A stretch of DNA of 64,000 bases from Anoplopoma fimbria (GCF_027596085.1 NC_072457.1:1045997-1109996); one strand, 5' to 3'; shown: positions 23,337-35,724, numbered from the stretch's first letter. The notes: generated by a model from the letters alone, not told the origin. Numbers and translations are program-made.

Positions 23337-23676
23337 TCTCTTTTAACTTGTGCTTTCTGCCGGCGAGTCTGTCGGACCATAGATGTGTTGCCCTGCTGGA
23401 GGCAGTCCGCAATAGTGGTAGGATGTGATGGTGATGGTATGGACCGCTATTTAGCTTGGGTGAAACTATTGCAGCCGCTTGAGACCTGAAAGGTGGTAAA
23501 AGTTGCTTATCTTCACGTACAACAGCTGGAATTCATGTAATGGTGCAGTTACTAAATATTCAGCATGTTTATGGCACAACAGTTTTCCTGGTTGAATAAG
23601 GTGAGATGACATTTAGAAGGTTCGGAATCAACCACTTCTATAAAGAGTAGATTCTCTTGGTTGCCAACATCTGTAA

Positions 23677-23747
23677 AGGGGCACCCAGAGTTGAACTGGG
23701 GACCTCTTGATCTGCAGTCAAATGCTCTACCACTGAGCTATACCCCC
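23677..23747 (-). tRNA. trnac-gca: tRNA-Cys(GCA), array copy 57, 3' acceptor base lost
   Basis: The 3' strand has four Cs instead of five while the 5' strand keeps five Gs, so one G is left to pair with the discriminator T or stay unpaired. It is the only copy with the run shortened on this side. Chimeric upstream, short downstream. Confidence 0.75.
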
Positions 23748-24103
23748 TCTCATTTAACTTGTGCTTTCTGCCGGCGAGTATGTCGAGATATAGATTCCAT
23801 TAAAATTAGCATCCTGCACGGAGGCAAAGTCCATAATACACTAGGATGTGCATGGTTGATGGCATTGGCTATCTGGACTTTTGAGTATTAAACTATTGCA
23901 GCCACTTGAGATCTGAAAGATGGTAAAAGTTGCTTATCTTCACGTACAACAGCTGGAATTCATGTAATGGTGCAATCATTAACTGATCAGCATGTTTATG
24001 GCACAACAGTTTTCCTGGTTGAATAAGGTGAGATGACATTTAGAAGGTTCGGAATCAACCACTTCTATAAAGAGTAGATTCTCTTGGTTGCCAACATCTG
24101 TAA
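23748..24103. repeat. Chimeric spacer
   Basis: Short-type leader, then GTATGTCGAGATATAGATTCC, a shortened long-type body with ATCCTGCACGGAGG, then long-type to the end. Spacing 427 bp. Confidence 0.8.
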
Positions 24104-24175
24104 AGGGGGCACCCAGAGTTGAACTGGGGACCTCTTGATCTGCAGTCAAATGCTCTACCACTGAGCTATACCCCC
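24104..24175 (-). tRNA. trnac-gca: tRNA-Cys(GCA), array copy 58
   Basis: Intact. Short upstream, chimeric downstream. Confidence 0.97.
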
Positions 24176-24515
24176 TCTCATGTATCTTCTGCTTTCTGCC
24201 GGCGAGTCTGTCGGACCATAGATGTGTTGCCCTGCTGGAGGCAGTCCGCAATAGTGGTAGGATGTGATGGTGATGGTATGGACCGCTATTTAGCTTGGGT
24301 GAAACTATTGCAGCCGCTTGAGACCTGAAAGGTGGTAAAAGTTGCTTATCTTCACGTACAACAGCTGGAATTCATGTAATGGTGCAGTTACTAACTATTC
24401 AGCATGTTTATGGCACAACAGTTTTCCTGGTTGAATAAGGTGAGATGACATTTAGAAGGTTTGGAATCAACCACTTCTATAAAGAGTAGATTCTCTTGGT
24501 TGCCAACATCTGTAA

Positions 24516-24587
24516 AGGGGGCACCCAGAGTTGAACTGGGGACCTCTTGATCTGCAGTCAAATGCTCTACCACTGAGCTATACCCCC
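24516..24587 (-). tRNA. trnac-gca: tRNA-Cys(GCA), array copy 59
   Basis: Intact. Long upstream with several small deletions (436-bp spacing), short downstream. GGTTTGG trailer without T5. Confidence 0.97.
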
Positions 24588-24951
24588 TCTCATTTATCTT
24601 CTGCTTTCTGGCGGCGAGTATGTCGGACCATGAGATATACACCTTCCATTAAAATTAGCATCCCACGGAGGCAAAGTTCATAATAAACTAAGTTGTGAAC
24701 TGGTTGATGGCATTGGCTATCTGGACTTTTGAGTATTAAACTATTGCAGCCACTTGAGATCTGAAAGATGGTAAAAGTTGCTTATCTTCACGTACAACAG
24801 CTGGAAGTCATGTAATGGTGCAATCATTCACTGATCAGCATGTTTAGGGCACCATAGTTTTCCTGGTTGAATAAGGTGAGATGACATTTAGAAGGTTCGG
24901 AATCAACCACTTCTATAAAGAGTAGATTCTCTTGGTTGCCAACATCTGTAA

Positions 24952-25023
24952 AGGGGGCACCCAGAGTTGAACTGGGGACCTCTTGATCTGCAGTCAAATG
25001 CTCTACCACTGAGCTATACCCCC
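24952..25023 (-). tRNA. trnac-gca: tRNA-Cys(GCA), array copy 60
   Basis: Intact. Long spacers on both sides. Confidence 0.97.
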
Positions 25024-25392
25024 TCTCATTTATCTTCTGCTTTCTGGCGGCGAGTATGTCGGTACCCATGAGATATACACCTTCCATTAAAATTAGCATC
25101 CGCACGAGAGGCAAAGTTCATAATACACTACGTTGTGCAACTGGTTGATGGCATTGGCTATCTGGACTTTTGAGTATTAAACTATTGCAGCCACTTGAGA
25201 TCTGAAAGATGGTAAAAGTTGCTTATCTTCACGTACAACAGCTGGAAGTCATGTAATGGTGCAATCATTCACTGATCAGCATGTTTATGGCACCATAGTT
25301 TTCCTGGTAGAATAAGGTGAGATGACATTTAGAAGGTTCGGAATCAACCACTTCTATAAAGAGTAGATTCTCTTGGTTGCCAACATCTGTAA

Positions 25393-25463
25393 AGGGGGCA
25401 CCCAGAGTTGAACTGGGGACCTCTTGATCTGCAGTCAAATGCTCTACCACTGAGCTATACCCC
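25393..25463 (-). tRNA. trnac-gca: tRNA-Cys(GCA), array copy 61, G1 lost
   Basis: Four opening Gs. The upstream spacer is short-type, ending in the long-type CACTTGAGATCTG. Long downstream. Confidence 0.85.
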
Positions 25464-25769
25464 TCTCTCATTAACTTGTGCTTTCTGCCGGCGAGTCTGT
25501 CGGACCATAGATGTGTTGCCCTGCTGGAGGCAGTCCGCAATAGTGGTAGGATGTGATGGTGATGGTATGGACCGCTATTTAGCTTGGGTGAAACTATTGC
25601 AGCCACTTGAGATCTGAAAGATGGTAAAAGTTGCTCATCCTAACGTACAACAGCTGGAAGTCATGTAATGGTGCAGTTACTAAATATTCAGCATGTTTAT
25701 GGCACAACAGTTTTCCTGGTTGAATAAGGTGAGATGACATTTAGAAGGTTTGGAATCAACCACTTCTAT

Positions 25770-25774
25770 AAAAA
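25770..25774 (-). terminator. Candidate Pol III terminator TTTTT of copy 62
   Basis: T5 at the standard position past the gene. Confidence 0.6.
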
Positions 25775-25804
25775 GTAGATTCTCTTGGTTGCCAACATCT
25801 GTAA

Positions 25805-25876
25805 AGGGGGCACCCAGAGTTGAACTGGGGACCTCTTGATCTGCAGTCAAATGCTCTACCACTGAGCTATACCCCC
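25805..25876 (-). tRNA. trnac-gca: tRNA-Cys(GCA), array copy 62
   Basis: Intact. Short spacers on both sides. T5 in the trailer. Confidence 0.97.
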
Positions 25877-26217
25877 TCTCTTTTAACTTGTGCTTTCTGC
25901 CGGCGAGTATGTCGGACCATAGATGTGTGGCCCTGCTGGAGGCAGTCCGCAATAGTGGTAGGATGTGATGGTGATGGTATGGACCACTATTTAGCTTGGG
26001 TGAAACTATTGCAGCCGCTTGAGACCTGAAAGGTGGTAAAAGTTGCTTATCTTCACGTACAACAGCTGGAATTCATGTAATGGTGCAGTTACTAACTGAT
26101 TCAGCATGTTTATGGCACAACAGTTTTCCTGGTTGAATAAGGTGAGATGACATTTAGAAGGTTCGGAATCAACCACTTCTATAAAGAGTAGATTCTCTTG
26201 GTTGCCAACATCTGTAA

Positions 26218-26289
26218 AGGGGGCACCCAGAGTTGAACTGGGGACCTCTTGATCTGCAGTCAAATGCTCTACCACTGAGCTATACCCCC
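26218..26289 (-). tRNA. trnac-gca: tRNA-Cys(GCA), array copy 63
   Basis: Intact. Long upstream, short downstream. Long-short dimers begin to dominate from here. Confidence 0.97.
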
Positions 26290-26657
26290 TCTCATTTATC
26301 TTCTGCTTTCTGGCGGCGAGTATGTCGGTACCCATGAGATATACACCTTCCATTAAAATTAGCATCCACACGAGAGGCAAAGTTCATAATACACTAAGTT
26401 GTGCAACTGGTTGATGGCATTGGCTATCTGGACTTTTGAGTATTAAACTATTGCAGCCACTTGAGATCTGAAAGATGGTAAAAGTTGCTTATCTTCACGT
26501 ACAACAGCTGGAAGTCATGTAATGGTGCAATCATTCACTGATCAGCATGTTTAGGCACAACAGTTTTCCTGGTTGAATAAGGTGAGATGACATTTAGAAG
26601 GTTCGGAATCAACCACTTCTATAAAGAGTAGATTCTCTTGGTTGCCAACATCTGTAA

Positions 26658-26729
26658 AGGGGGCACCCAGAGTTGAACTGGGGACCTCTTGATCTGCAGT
26701 CAAATGCTCTACCACTGAGCTATACCCCC
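26658..26729 (-). tRNA. trnac-gca: tRNA-Cys(GCA), array copy 64
   Basis: Intact. The short spacer upstream has an extra TGG triplet (GTGGTGGTAGG). Long downstream. Confidence 0.97.
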
Positions 26730-27072
26730 TCTCTTTTAACTTGTGCTTTCTGCCGGCGAGTCTGTCGGACCATAGATGTGTTGCCCTGCTGGAGGCAGTC
26801 CGCAATAGTGGTGGTAGGATGTGATGGTGATGGTATGGACCGCTATTTAGCTTGGGTGAAACTATTGCAGCCGCTTGAGACCTGAAAGGTGGTAAAAGTT
26901 GCTTATCTTCACGTACAACAGCTGGAATTCATGTAATGGTGCAGTTACTAACTTTTCAGCATGTTTATGGCACAACAGTTTTCCTGGTTGAATAAGGTGA
27001 GATGACATTTAGAAGGTTTGGAATCAACCACTTCTATAAAGAGTAGATTCTCTTGGTTGCCAACATCTGTAA

Positions 27073-27144
27073 AGGGGGCACCCAGAGTTGAACTGGGGAC
27101 CTCTTGATCTGCAGTCAAATGCTCTACCACTGAGCTATACCCCC
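27073..27144 (-). tRNA. trnac-gca: tRNA-Cys(GCA), array copy 65
   Basis: Intact. Long upstream, short downstream. GGTTTGG trailer without T5. Confidence 0.97.
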
Positions 27145-27512
27145 TCTCATTATCTTCTGCTTTCTGGCGGCGAGTATGTCGGTACCCATGAGATATACAC
27201 CTTCCATTAAAATTAGCATCCGCACGAGAGGCAAAGTTCATAATACACTACGTTGTGCAACTGGTTGATGGCATTGGCTATCTGGACTTTTGAGTATTAA
27301 ACTATTGCAGCCACTTGAGATCTGAAAGATGGTAAAAGTTGCTTATCTTCACGTACAACAGCTGGAAGTCATGTAATGGTGCAATCATTCACTGATCAGC
27401 ATGTTTATGGCACCATAGTTTTCCTGGTTGAATAAGGTGAGATGACATTTAGAAGGTTCGGAATCAACCACTTCTATAAAGAGTAGATTCTCTTGGTTGC
27501 CAACATCTGTAA

Positions 27513-27583
27513 AGGGGGCACCCAGAGTTGAACTGGGGACCTCTTGATCTGCAGTCAAATGCTCTACCACTGAGCTATACCCC
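27513..27583 (-). tRNA. trnac-gca: tRNA-Cys(GCA), array copy 66, G1 lost
   Basis: Four opening Gs. Short upstream, long downstream. Confidence 0.85.
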
Positions 27584-27890
27584 TCTCATTTAACTTGTGC
27601 TTTCTGCCGGCGAGTCTGTCGGACCATAGATGTCCATTGCCCTGCTGGAGGCAGTCCGCAATAGTGGTAGGATGTGATGGTGATGGTATGGACCGCCATT
27701 TAGCTTGGGTGAAACTATTGCAGCCGCTTGAGACCTGAAAGGTGGTAAAAGTTGCTTATCTTCACGTACAACAGCTGGAATTCATGTAATGGTGCAGTTA
27801 CTAACTTTTCAGCATGTTTATGGCACAACAGTTTTCCTGGTTGAATAAGGTGAGATGACATTTAGAAGGTTTGGAATCAACCACTTCTAT

Positions 27891-27895
27891 AAAAA
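27891..27895 (-). terminator. Candidate Pol III terminator TTTTT of copy 67
   Basis: T5 at the standard position past the gene. Confidence 0.6.
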
Positions 27896-27925
27896 GTAGA
27901 TTCTCTTGGTTGCCAACATCTGTAA

Positions 27926-27997
27926 AGGGGGCACCCAGATTTGAACTGGGGACCTCTTGATCTGCAGTCAAATGCTCTACCACTGAGCTATACCCCC
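27926..27997 (-). tRNA. trnac-gca: tRNA-Cys(GCA), array copy 67, A59 variant
   Basis: Intact, with T loop TTCAAAT and a T5 trailer. This is the only copy combining both. Long upstream, short downstream. Confidence 0.97.
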
Positions 27998-28366
27998 TCT
28001 CATTTATCTTCTGCTTTCTGGCGGCGAGTATGTCGGTACCCATGAGATATACACCTTCCATTAAAATTAGCATCCACACGAGAGGCAAAGTTCATAATAC
28101 ACTAAGTTGTGCAACTGGTTGATGGCATTGGCTATCTGGACTTTTGAGTATTAAACTATTGCAGCCACTTGAGATCTGAAAGATGGTAAAAGTTGCTTAT
28201 CTTCACGTACAACCGCTGGAATTCATGTAATGGTGCAATCATTCACTGATCAGCATGTTTAGGGCACCATAGTTTTCCTGGTTGAATAAGGTGAGATGAC
28301 ATTTAGAAGGTTCGGAATCAACCACTTCTATAAAGAGTAGATTCTCTTGGTTGCCAACATCTGTAA

Positions 28367-28437
28367 AGGGGGCACCCAGAGTTGAACTGGGGACCTCTTG
28401 ATCTGCAGTCAAATGCTCTACCACTGAGCTATACCCC
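28367..28437 (-). tRNA. trnac-gca: tRNA-Cys(GCA), array copy 68, G1 lost
   Basis: Four opening Gs. Short upstream, long downstream. Confidence 0.85.
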
Positions 28438-28777
28438 TCTCTTTTAACTTGTACTTTCTGCCGGCGAGTCTGTCGGACCATAGATGTGTTGCCCTGCTGG
28501 AGGCAGTCCGCAATAGTGGTAGGATGTGATGGTGATGGTATGGACCGCTATTTAGCTTGGGTGAAACTATTGCAGCCGCTTGAGACCTGAAAGGTGGTAA
28601 AAGTTGCTTATCTTCACGTACAACCGCTGGAATTCATGTAATGGTGCAGTTACTAAATATTCAGCATGTTTATGGCACAACAGTTTTCCTGGTTGAATAA
28701 GGTGAGATGACATTTAGAAGGTTCGGAATCAACCACTTCTATAAAGAGTAGATTCTCTTGGTTGCCAACATCTGTAA

Positions 28778-28849
28778 AGGGGGCACCCAGAGTTGAACTG
28801 GGGACCTCTTGATCTGCAGTCAAATGCTCTACCACTGAGCTATACCCCC
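28778..28849 (-). tRNA. trnac-gca: tRNA-Cys(GCA), array copy 69
   Basis: Intact. Long upstream, short downstream. Confidence 0.97.
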
Positions 28850-29219
28850 TCTCATTTATCTTCTGCTTTCTGGCGGCGAGTATGTCGGTACCCATGAGAT
28901 ATACACCTTCCATTAAAATTAGCATCCACACGAGAGGCAAAGTTCATAATACACTAAGTTGTGCAACTGGTTGATGGCATTGGCTATCTGGACTTTTGAG
29001 TATTAAACTATTGCAGCCACTTGAGATCTGAAAGATGGTAAAAGTTGCTTATCTTCACGTACAACAGCTGGAATTCATGTAATGGTGCAATCATTCAACT
29101 GATCAGCATGTTTATGGCACCATAGTTTTCCTGGTTGAATAAGGTGAGATGACATTTAGAAGGTTCGGAATCAACCACTTCTATAAAGAGTAGATTCTCT
29201 TGGTTGCCAACATCTGTAA

Positions 29220-29291
29220 AGGGGGCACCCAGAGTTGAACTGGGGACCTCTTGATCTGCAGTCAAATGCTCTACCACTGAGCTATACCCCC
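29220..29291 (-). tRNA. trnac-gca: tRNA-Cys(GCA), array copy 70
   Basis: Intact. Short upstream, long downstream (one extra A at CATTCAACTG). Confidence 0.97.
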
Positions 29292-29632
29292 TCTCTTTTA
29301 ACTTGTGCTTTCTGCCGGCGAGTATGTCGGACCATAGATGTGTGGCCCTGCTGGAGGCAGTCCGCAATAGTGGTAGGATGTGATGGTGATGGTATGGACC
29401 GCCATTTAGCTTGGGTGAAACTATTGCAGCCGCTTGAGACCTGAAAGGTGGTAAAAGTTGCTTATCTTCACGTACAACCGCTGGAATTCATGTAATGGTG
29501 CAGTTACTAACTTTTTCAGCATGTTTATGGCACAACAGTTTTCCTGGTTGAATAAGGTGAGATGACATTTAGAAGGTTCGGAATCAACCACTTCTATAAA
29601 GAGTAGATTCTCTTGGTTGCCAACATCTGTAA

Positions 29633-29704
29633 AGGGGGCACCCAGAGTTGAACTGGGGACCTCTTGATCTGCAGTCAAATGCTCTACCACTGAGCTATAC
29701 CCCC
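29633..29704 (-). tRNA. trnac-gca: tRNA-Cys(GCA), array copy 71
   Basis: Intact. Long upstream, short downstream. Confidence 0.97.
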
Positions 29705-30074
29705 TCTCATTTATCTTCTGCTTTCTGGCGGCGAGTATGTCGGTACCCATGAGATATACACCTTCCATTAAAATTAGCATCCACACGAGAGGCAAAGTTC
29801 ATAATACACTAAGTTGTGCAACTGGTTGATGGCATTGGCTATCTGGACTTTTGAGTATTAAACTATTGCAGCCACTTGAGATCTGAAAGATGGTAAAAGT
29901 TGCTTATCTTCACGTACAACAGCTGGAATTCATGTAATGGTGCAGTTACTAACTGATTCAGCATGTTTATGGCACAACAGTTTTCCTGGTTGAATAAGGT
30001 GAGATGACATTTAGAAGGTTCGGAATCAACCACTTCTATAAAGAGTAGATTCTCTTGGTTGCCAACATCTGTAA

Positions 30075-30146
30075 AGGGGGCACCCAGAGTTGAACTGGGG
30101 ACCTCTTGATCTGCAGTCAAATGCTCTACCACTGAGCTATACCCCC
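30075..30146 (-). tRNA. trnac-gca: tRNA-Cys(GCA), array copy 72
   Basis: Intact. Long spacers on both sides. Confidence 0.97.
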
Positions 30147-30513
30147 TCTCATTTATCTTCTGCTTTCTGGCGGCGAGTATGTCGGTACCCATGAGATATA
30201 CACCTTCCATTAAAATTAGCATCCACACGAGAGGCAAAGTTCATAATACACTAAGTTGTGCAACTGGTTGATGGCATTGGCTATCTGGACTTTTGAGTAT
30301 TAAACTATTGCAGCCACTTGAGACCTGAAAGGTGGTAAAAGTTGCTTATCTTCACGTACAACAGCTGGAATTCATGTAATGGTGCAATCATTCACTGATC
30401 AGCATGTTTAGGGCACCAGTTTTCCTGGTTGAATAAGGTGAGATGACATTTAGAAGGTTCGGAATCAACCACTTCTATAAAGAGTAGATTCTCTTGGTTG
30501 CCAACATCTGTAA

Positions 30514-30585
30514 AGGGGGCACCCAGAGTTGAACTGGGGACCTCTTGATCTGCAGTCAAATGCTCTACCACTGAGCTATACCCCC
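30514..30585 (-). tRNA. trnac-gca: tRNA-Cys(GCA), array copy 73
   Basis: Intact. Short upstream, long downstream. Confidence 0.97.
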
Positions 30586-30924
30586 TCTCTTTAACTTGTG
30601 CTTTCTGCCGGCGAGTCTGTCGGACCATAGATGTGTTGCCCTGCTGGAGGCAGTCCGCAATAGTGGTAGGATGTGATGGTGATGGTATGGACCGCTATTT
30701 AGCTTGGGTGAAACTATTGCAGCCGCTTGAGACCTGAAAGGTGGTAAAAGTTGCTTATCTTCACGTACAACCGCTGGAATTCATGTAATGGTGCAGTTAC
30801 TAAATATTCAGCATGTTTATGGCACAACAGTTTTCCTGGTTGAATAAGGTGAGATGACATTTAGAAGGTTCGGAATCAACCACTTCTATAAAGAGTAGAT
30901 TCTCTTGGTTGCCAACATCTGTAA

Positions 30925-30996
30925 AGGGGGCACCCAGAGTTGAACTGGGGACCTCTTGATCTGCAGTCAAATGCTCTACCACTGAGCTATACCCCC
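30925..30996 (-). tRNA. trnac-gca: tRNA-Cys(GCA), array copy 74
   Basis: Intact. Long upstream, short downstream. Confidence 0.97.
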
Positions 30997-31365
30997 TCTC
31001 ATTTATCTTCTGCTTTCTGGCGGCGAGTATGTCGGTACCCATGAGATATACACCTTCCATTAAAATTAGCATCCACACGAGAGGCAAAGTTCATAATACA
31101 CTAAGTTGTGCAACTGGTTGATGGCATTGGCTATCTGGACTTTTGAGTATTAAACTATTGCAGCCACTTGAGATCTGAAAGATGGTAAAAGTTGCTTATC
31201 TTCACGTACAACAGCTGGAATTCATGTAATGGTGCAATCATTCACTGATCAGCATGTTTATGGCACAACAGTTTTCCTGGTTGAATAAGGTGAGATGACA
31301 TTTAGAAGGTTCGGAATCAACCACTTCTATAAAGAGTAGATTCTCTTGGTTGCCAACATCTGTAA

Positions 31366-31437
31366 AGGGGGCACCCAGAGTTGAACTGGGGACCTCTTGA
31401 TCTGCAGTCAAATGCTCTACCACTGAGCTATACCCCC
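31366..31437 (-). tRNA. trnac-gca: tRNA-Cys(GCA), array copy 75
   Basis: Intact. Long spacers on both sides. Confidence 0.97.
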
Positions 31438-31806
31438 TCTCATTTATCTTCTGCTTTCTGGCGGCGAGTATGTCGGTACCCATGAGATATACACCTTCCA
31501 TTAAAATTAGCATCCACACGAGAGGCAAAGTTCATAATACACTAAGTTGTGCAACTGGTTGATGGCATTGGCTATCTGGACTTTTGAGTATTAAACTATT
31601 GCAGCCACTTGAGACCTTAAAGGTGGTAAAAGTTGCTTATCCTAACGTACAACAGCTGGAAGTCATGTAATGGTGCAATCATTCACTGATCAGCATGTTT
31701 AGGGCACCATAGTTTTCCTGGTTGAATAAGGTGAGATGACATTTAGAAGGTTCGGAATCAACCACTTCTATAAAGAGTAGATTCTCTTGGTTGCCAACAT
31801 CTGTAA

Positions 31807-31878
31807 AGGGGGCACCCAGAGTTGAACTGGGGACCTCTTGATCTGCAGTCAAATGCTCTACCACTGAGCTATACCCCC
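31807..31878 (-). tRNA. trnac-gca: tRNA-Cys(GCA), array copy 76
   Basis: Intact. Short upstream, long downstream. Confidence 0.97.
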
Positions 31879-32183
31879 TCTCATTTAACTTGTGCTTTCT
31901 GCCGGCGAGTCTGTCGGACCATAGATGTGTTGCCCTGCTGGAGGCAGTCCGCAATAGTGGTAGGATGTGATGGTGATGGTATGGACCGCCATTTAGCTTG
32001 GGTGAAACTATTGCAGCCGCTTGAGACCTGAAAGGTGGTAAAAGTTGCTTATCTTCACGTACAACCGCTGGAATTCATGTAATGGTGCAGTTACTAAATA
32101 TTCAGCATGTTTATGGCACAACAGTTTTCCTGGTTGAATAAGGTGAGATGACATTTAGAAGGTTTGGAATCAACCACTTCTAT

Positions 32184-32188
32184 AAAAA
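32184..32188 (-). terminator. Candidate Pol III terminator TTTTT of copy 77
   Basis: T5 at the standard position past the gene. Confidence 0.6.
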
Positions 32189-32218
32189 GTAGATTCTCTT
32201 GGTTGCCAACATCTGTAA

Positions 32219-32290
32219 AGGGGGCACCCAGAGTTGAACTGGGGACCTCTTGATCTGCAGTCAAATGCTCTACCACTGAGCTATACCCCC
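32219..32290 (-). tRNA. trnac-gca: tRNA-Cys(GCA), array copy 77
   Basis: Intact. Long upstream, short downstream. T5 in the trailer. Confidence 0.97.
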
Positions 32291-32659
32291 TCTCATTTAT
32301 CTTCTGCTTTCTGGCGGCGAGTATGTCGGTACCCATGAGATATACACCTTCCATTAAAATTAGCATCCACACGAGAGGCAAAGTTCATAATAAACTAAGT
32401 TGTACAATTGGTTGATGGCATTGGCTATCTGTACCTTTGAGTATTAAACTATTGCAGCCACTTGAGATCTTAAAGGTGGTAAAAGTTGCTTATCTTCACG
32501 TACAACAGCTGGAAGTCATGTAATGGTGCAATCATTCACTGATCAGCATGTTTATGGCACCATAGTTTTCCTGGTTGAATAAGGTGAGATGACATTTAGA
32601 AGGTTCGGAATCAACCACTTCTATAAAGAGTAGATTCTCTTGGTTGCCAACATCTGTAA

Positions 32660-32730
32660 AGGGGGCACCCAGAGTTGAACTGGGGACCTCTTGATCTGCA
32701 GTCAAATGCTCTACCACTGAGCTATACCCC
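32660..32730 (-). tRNA. trnac-gca: tRNA-Cys(GCA), array copy 78, G1 lost
   Basis: Four opening Gs. Long spacers on both sides. With copy 1, one of only two G1-loss copies with a plain long spacer upstream. Confidence 0.85.
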
Positions 32731-33099
32731 TCTCATTTATCTTCTGCTTTCTGGCGGCGAGTATGTCGGTACCCATGAGATATACACCTTCCATTAAAAT
32801 TAGCATCCGAACGAGAGGCAAAGTTCATAATACACTAAGTTGTGCAACTGGTTGATGGCATTGGCTATCTGGACTTTTGAGTATTAAACTATTGCAGCCA
32901 CTTGAGATCTGAAAGATGGTAAAAGTTGCTTATCTTCACGTACAACAGCTGGAATTCATGTAATGGTGCAATCATTCACTGATCAGCATGTTTATGGCAC
33001 AACAGTTTTCCTGGTTGAATAAGGTGAGATGACATTTAGAAGGTTCGGAATCAACCACTTCTATAAAGAGTAGATTCTCTTGGTTGCCAACATCTGTAA

Positions 33100-33171
33100 A
33101 GGGGGCACCCAGAGTTGAACTGGGGACCTCTTGATCTGCAGTCAAATGCTCTACCACTGAGCTATACCCCC
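33100..33171 (-). tRNA. trnac-gca: tRNA-Cys(GCA), array copy 79
   Basis: Intact. Short upstream, long downstream. Confidence 0.97.
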
Positions 33172-33476
33172 TCTCATTTATCTTGTGCTTTCTGCCGGCG
33201 AGTCTGTCGGACCATAGATGTGTTGCCCTGCTGGAGGCAGTCCGCAATAGTGGTAGGATGTGATGGTGATGGTATGGACCGCTATTTAGCTTGGGTGAAA
33301 CTATTGCAGCCGCTTGAGACCTGAAAGGTGGTAAAAGTTGCTTATCTTCACGTACAACAACTGGAATTCATGTAATGGTGCAGTTACTAAATATTCAGCA
33401 TGTTTATGGCACAACAGTTTTCCTGGTTGAATAAGGTGAGATGACATTTAGAAGGTTTGGAATCAACCACTTCTAT

Positions 33477-33481
33477 AAAAA
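33477..33481 (-). terminator. Candidate Pol III terminator TTTTT of copy 80
   Basis: T5 at the standard position past the gene. Confidence 0.6.
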
Positions 33482-33511
33482 GTAGATTCTCTTGGTTGCC
33501 AACATCTGTAA

Positions 33512-33583
33512 AGGGGGCACCCAGAGTTGAACTGGGGACCTCTTGATCTGCAGTCAAATGCTCTACCACTGAGCTATACCCCC
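33512..33583 (-). tRNA. trnac-gca: tRNA-Cys(GCA), array copy 80
   Basis: Intact. Short spacers on both sides. T5 in the trailer. Confidence 0.97.
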
Positions 33584-33923
33584 TCTCTTTTAACTTGTGC
33601 TTTCTGCCGGCGAGTCTGTCGGACCATAGATGTGTTGCCCTGCTGGAGGCAGTCCGCAATAGTGGTAGGATGTGATGGTGATGGTATGGACCGCTATTTA
33701 GCTTGGGTGAAACTATTGCAGCCGCTTGAGACCTGAAAGGTGGTAAAAGTTGCTTATCTTCACGTACAACAGCTGGAATTCATGTAATGGTGCAGTTACT
33801 AACTTTTCAGCATGTTTATGGCACAACAGTTTTCCTGGTTGAATAAGGTGAGATGACATTTAGAAGGTTCGGAATCAACCACTTCTATAAAGAGTAGATT
33901 CTCTTGGTTGCCAACATCTGTAA

Positions 33924-33995
33924 AGGGGGCACCCAGAGTTGAACTGGGGACCTCTTGATCTGCAGTCAAATGCTCTACCACTGAGCTATACCCCC
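33924..33995 (-). tRNA. trnac-gca: tRNA-Cys(GCA), array copy 81
   Basis: Intact. Long upstream, short downstream. Confidence 0.97.
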
Positions 33996-34364
33996 TCTCA
34001 TTTATCTTCTGCTTTCTGGCGGCGAGTATGTCGGTACCATGAGATATACACCTTCCATTAAAATTAGCATCCACACGAGAGGCAAAGTTCATAATACACT
34101 AAGTTGTGCAACTGGTTGATGGCATTGGCTATCTGGACTTTTGAGTATTAAACTATTGCAGCCACTTGAGATCTGAAAGATGGTAAAAGTTGCTTATCTT
34201 CACGTACAACAGCTGGAATTCATGTAATGGTGCAGTTACTAACTGATTCAGCATGTTTATGGCACAACAGTTTTCCTGGTTGAATAAGGTGAGATGACAT
34301 TTAGAAGGTTCGGAATCAACCACTTCTATAAAGAGTAGATTCTCTTGGTTGCCAACATCTGTAA

Positions 34365-34436
34365 AGGGGGCACCCAGAGTTGAACTGGGGACCTCTTGAT
34401 CTGCAGTCAAATGCTCTACCACTGAGCTATACCCCC
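34365..34436 (-). tRNA. trnac-gca: tRNA-Cys(GCA), array copy 82
   Basis: Intact. Long spacers on both sides. Confidence 0.97.
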
Positions 34437-34798
34437 TCTCATTTATCTTCTGCTTTCTGGCGGCGAGTATGTCGGTACCCATGAGATATACACCTTCCAT
34501 TAAAATTAGCATCCACACGAGAGGCAAAGTTCATAATAAACTAAGTTGTACAATTGGTTGATGGCATTGGCTATCTGGACTTTTGAGTATTAAACTTTTG
34601 CAGCCACTTGAGACCTTAAAGGTGGTAAAAGTTGCTTATACTTCACGTACAACAGCTGGAAGTCATGTAATGGTGCAATCATTCACTGATCAACATGTTT
34701 AGGGCACCATAGGTAGAATAAGGTGAGATGACATTTAGAAGGTTCGGAATCAACCACTTCTATAAAGAGTAGATTCTCTTGGTTGCCAACATCTGTAA

Positions 34799-34870
34799 AG
34801 GGGGCACCCAGAGTTGAACTGGGGACCTCTTGATCTGCAGTCAAATGCTCTACCACTGAGCTATACCCCC
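34799..34870 (-). tRNA. trnac-gca: tRNA-Cys(GCA), array copy 83
   Basis: Intact. Short upstream, long downstream. Trailer block deletion as in copy 29. Confidence 0.97.
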
Positions 34871-35210
34871 TCTCTTTTAACTTGTGCTTTCTGCCGGCGA
34901 GTATGTCGGACCATAGATGTGTTGCCCTGCTGGAGGCAGTCCGCAATAGTGGTAGGATGTGATGGTGATGGTATGGACCGCCATTTAGCTTGGGTGAAAC
35001 TATTGCAGCCGCTTGAGACCTGAAAGGTGGTAAAAGTTGCTTATCTTCACGTACAACAGCTGGAATTCATGTAATGGTGCAGTTACTAACTTTTCAGCAT
35101 GTTTATGGCACAACAGTTTTCCTGGTTGAATAAGGTGAGATGACATTTAGAAGGTTCGGAATCAACCACTTCTATAAAGAGTAGATTCTCTTGGTTGCCA
35201 ACATCTGTAA

Positions 35211-35282
35211 AGGGGGCACCCAGAGTTGAACTGGGGACCTCTTGATCTGCAGTCAAATGCTCTACCACTGAGCTATACCCCC
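35211..35282 (-). tRNA. trnac-gca: tRNA-Cys(GCA), array copy 84
   Basis: Intact. Long upstream (one extra G at TCGGGTACC), short downstream. Confidence 0.97.
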
Positions 35283-35652
35283 TCTCATTTATCTTCTGCT
35301 TTCTGGCGGCGAGTATGTCGGGTACCCATGAGATATACACCTTCCATTAAAATTAGCATCCACACGAGAGGCAAAGTTCATAATACACTAAGTTGTGCAA
35401 CTGGTTGATGGCATTGGCTATCTGGACTTTTGAGTATTAAACTATTGCAGCCACTTGAGATCTGAAAGATGGTAAAAGTTGCTTATCTTCACGTACAACA
35501 GCTGGAAGTCATGTAATGGTGCAATCATTCACTGATCAGCATGTTTATGGCACAACAGTTTTCCTGGTTGAATAAGGTGAGATGACATTTAGAAGGTTCG
35601 GAATCAACCACTTCTATAAAGAGTAGATTCTCTTGGTTGCCAACATCTGTAA

Positions 35653-35724
35653 AGGGGGCACCCAGAGTTGAACTGGGGACCTCTTGATCTGCAGTCAAAT
35701 GCTCTACCACTGAGCTATACCCCC
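35653..35724 (-). tRNA. trnac-gca: tRNA-Cys(GCA), array copy 85
   Basis: Intact. Short upstream, long downstream. Confidence 0.97.
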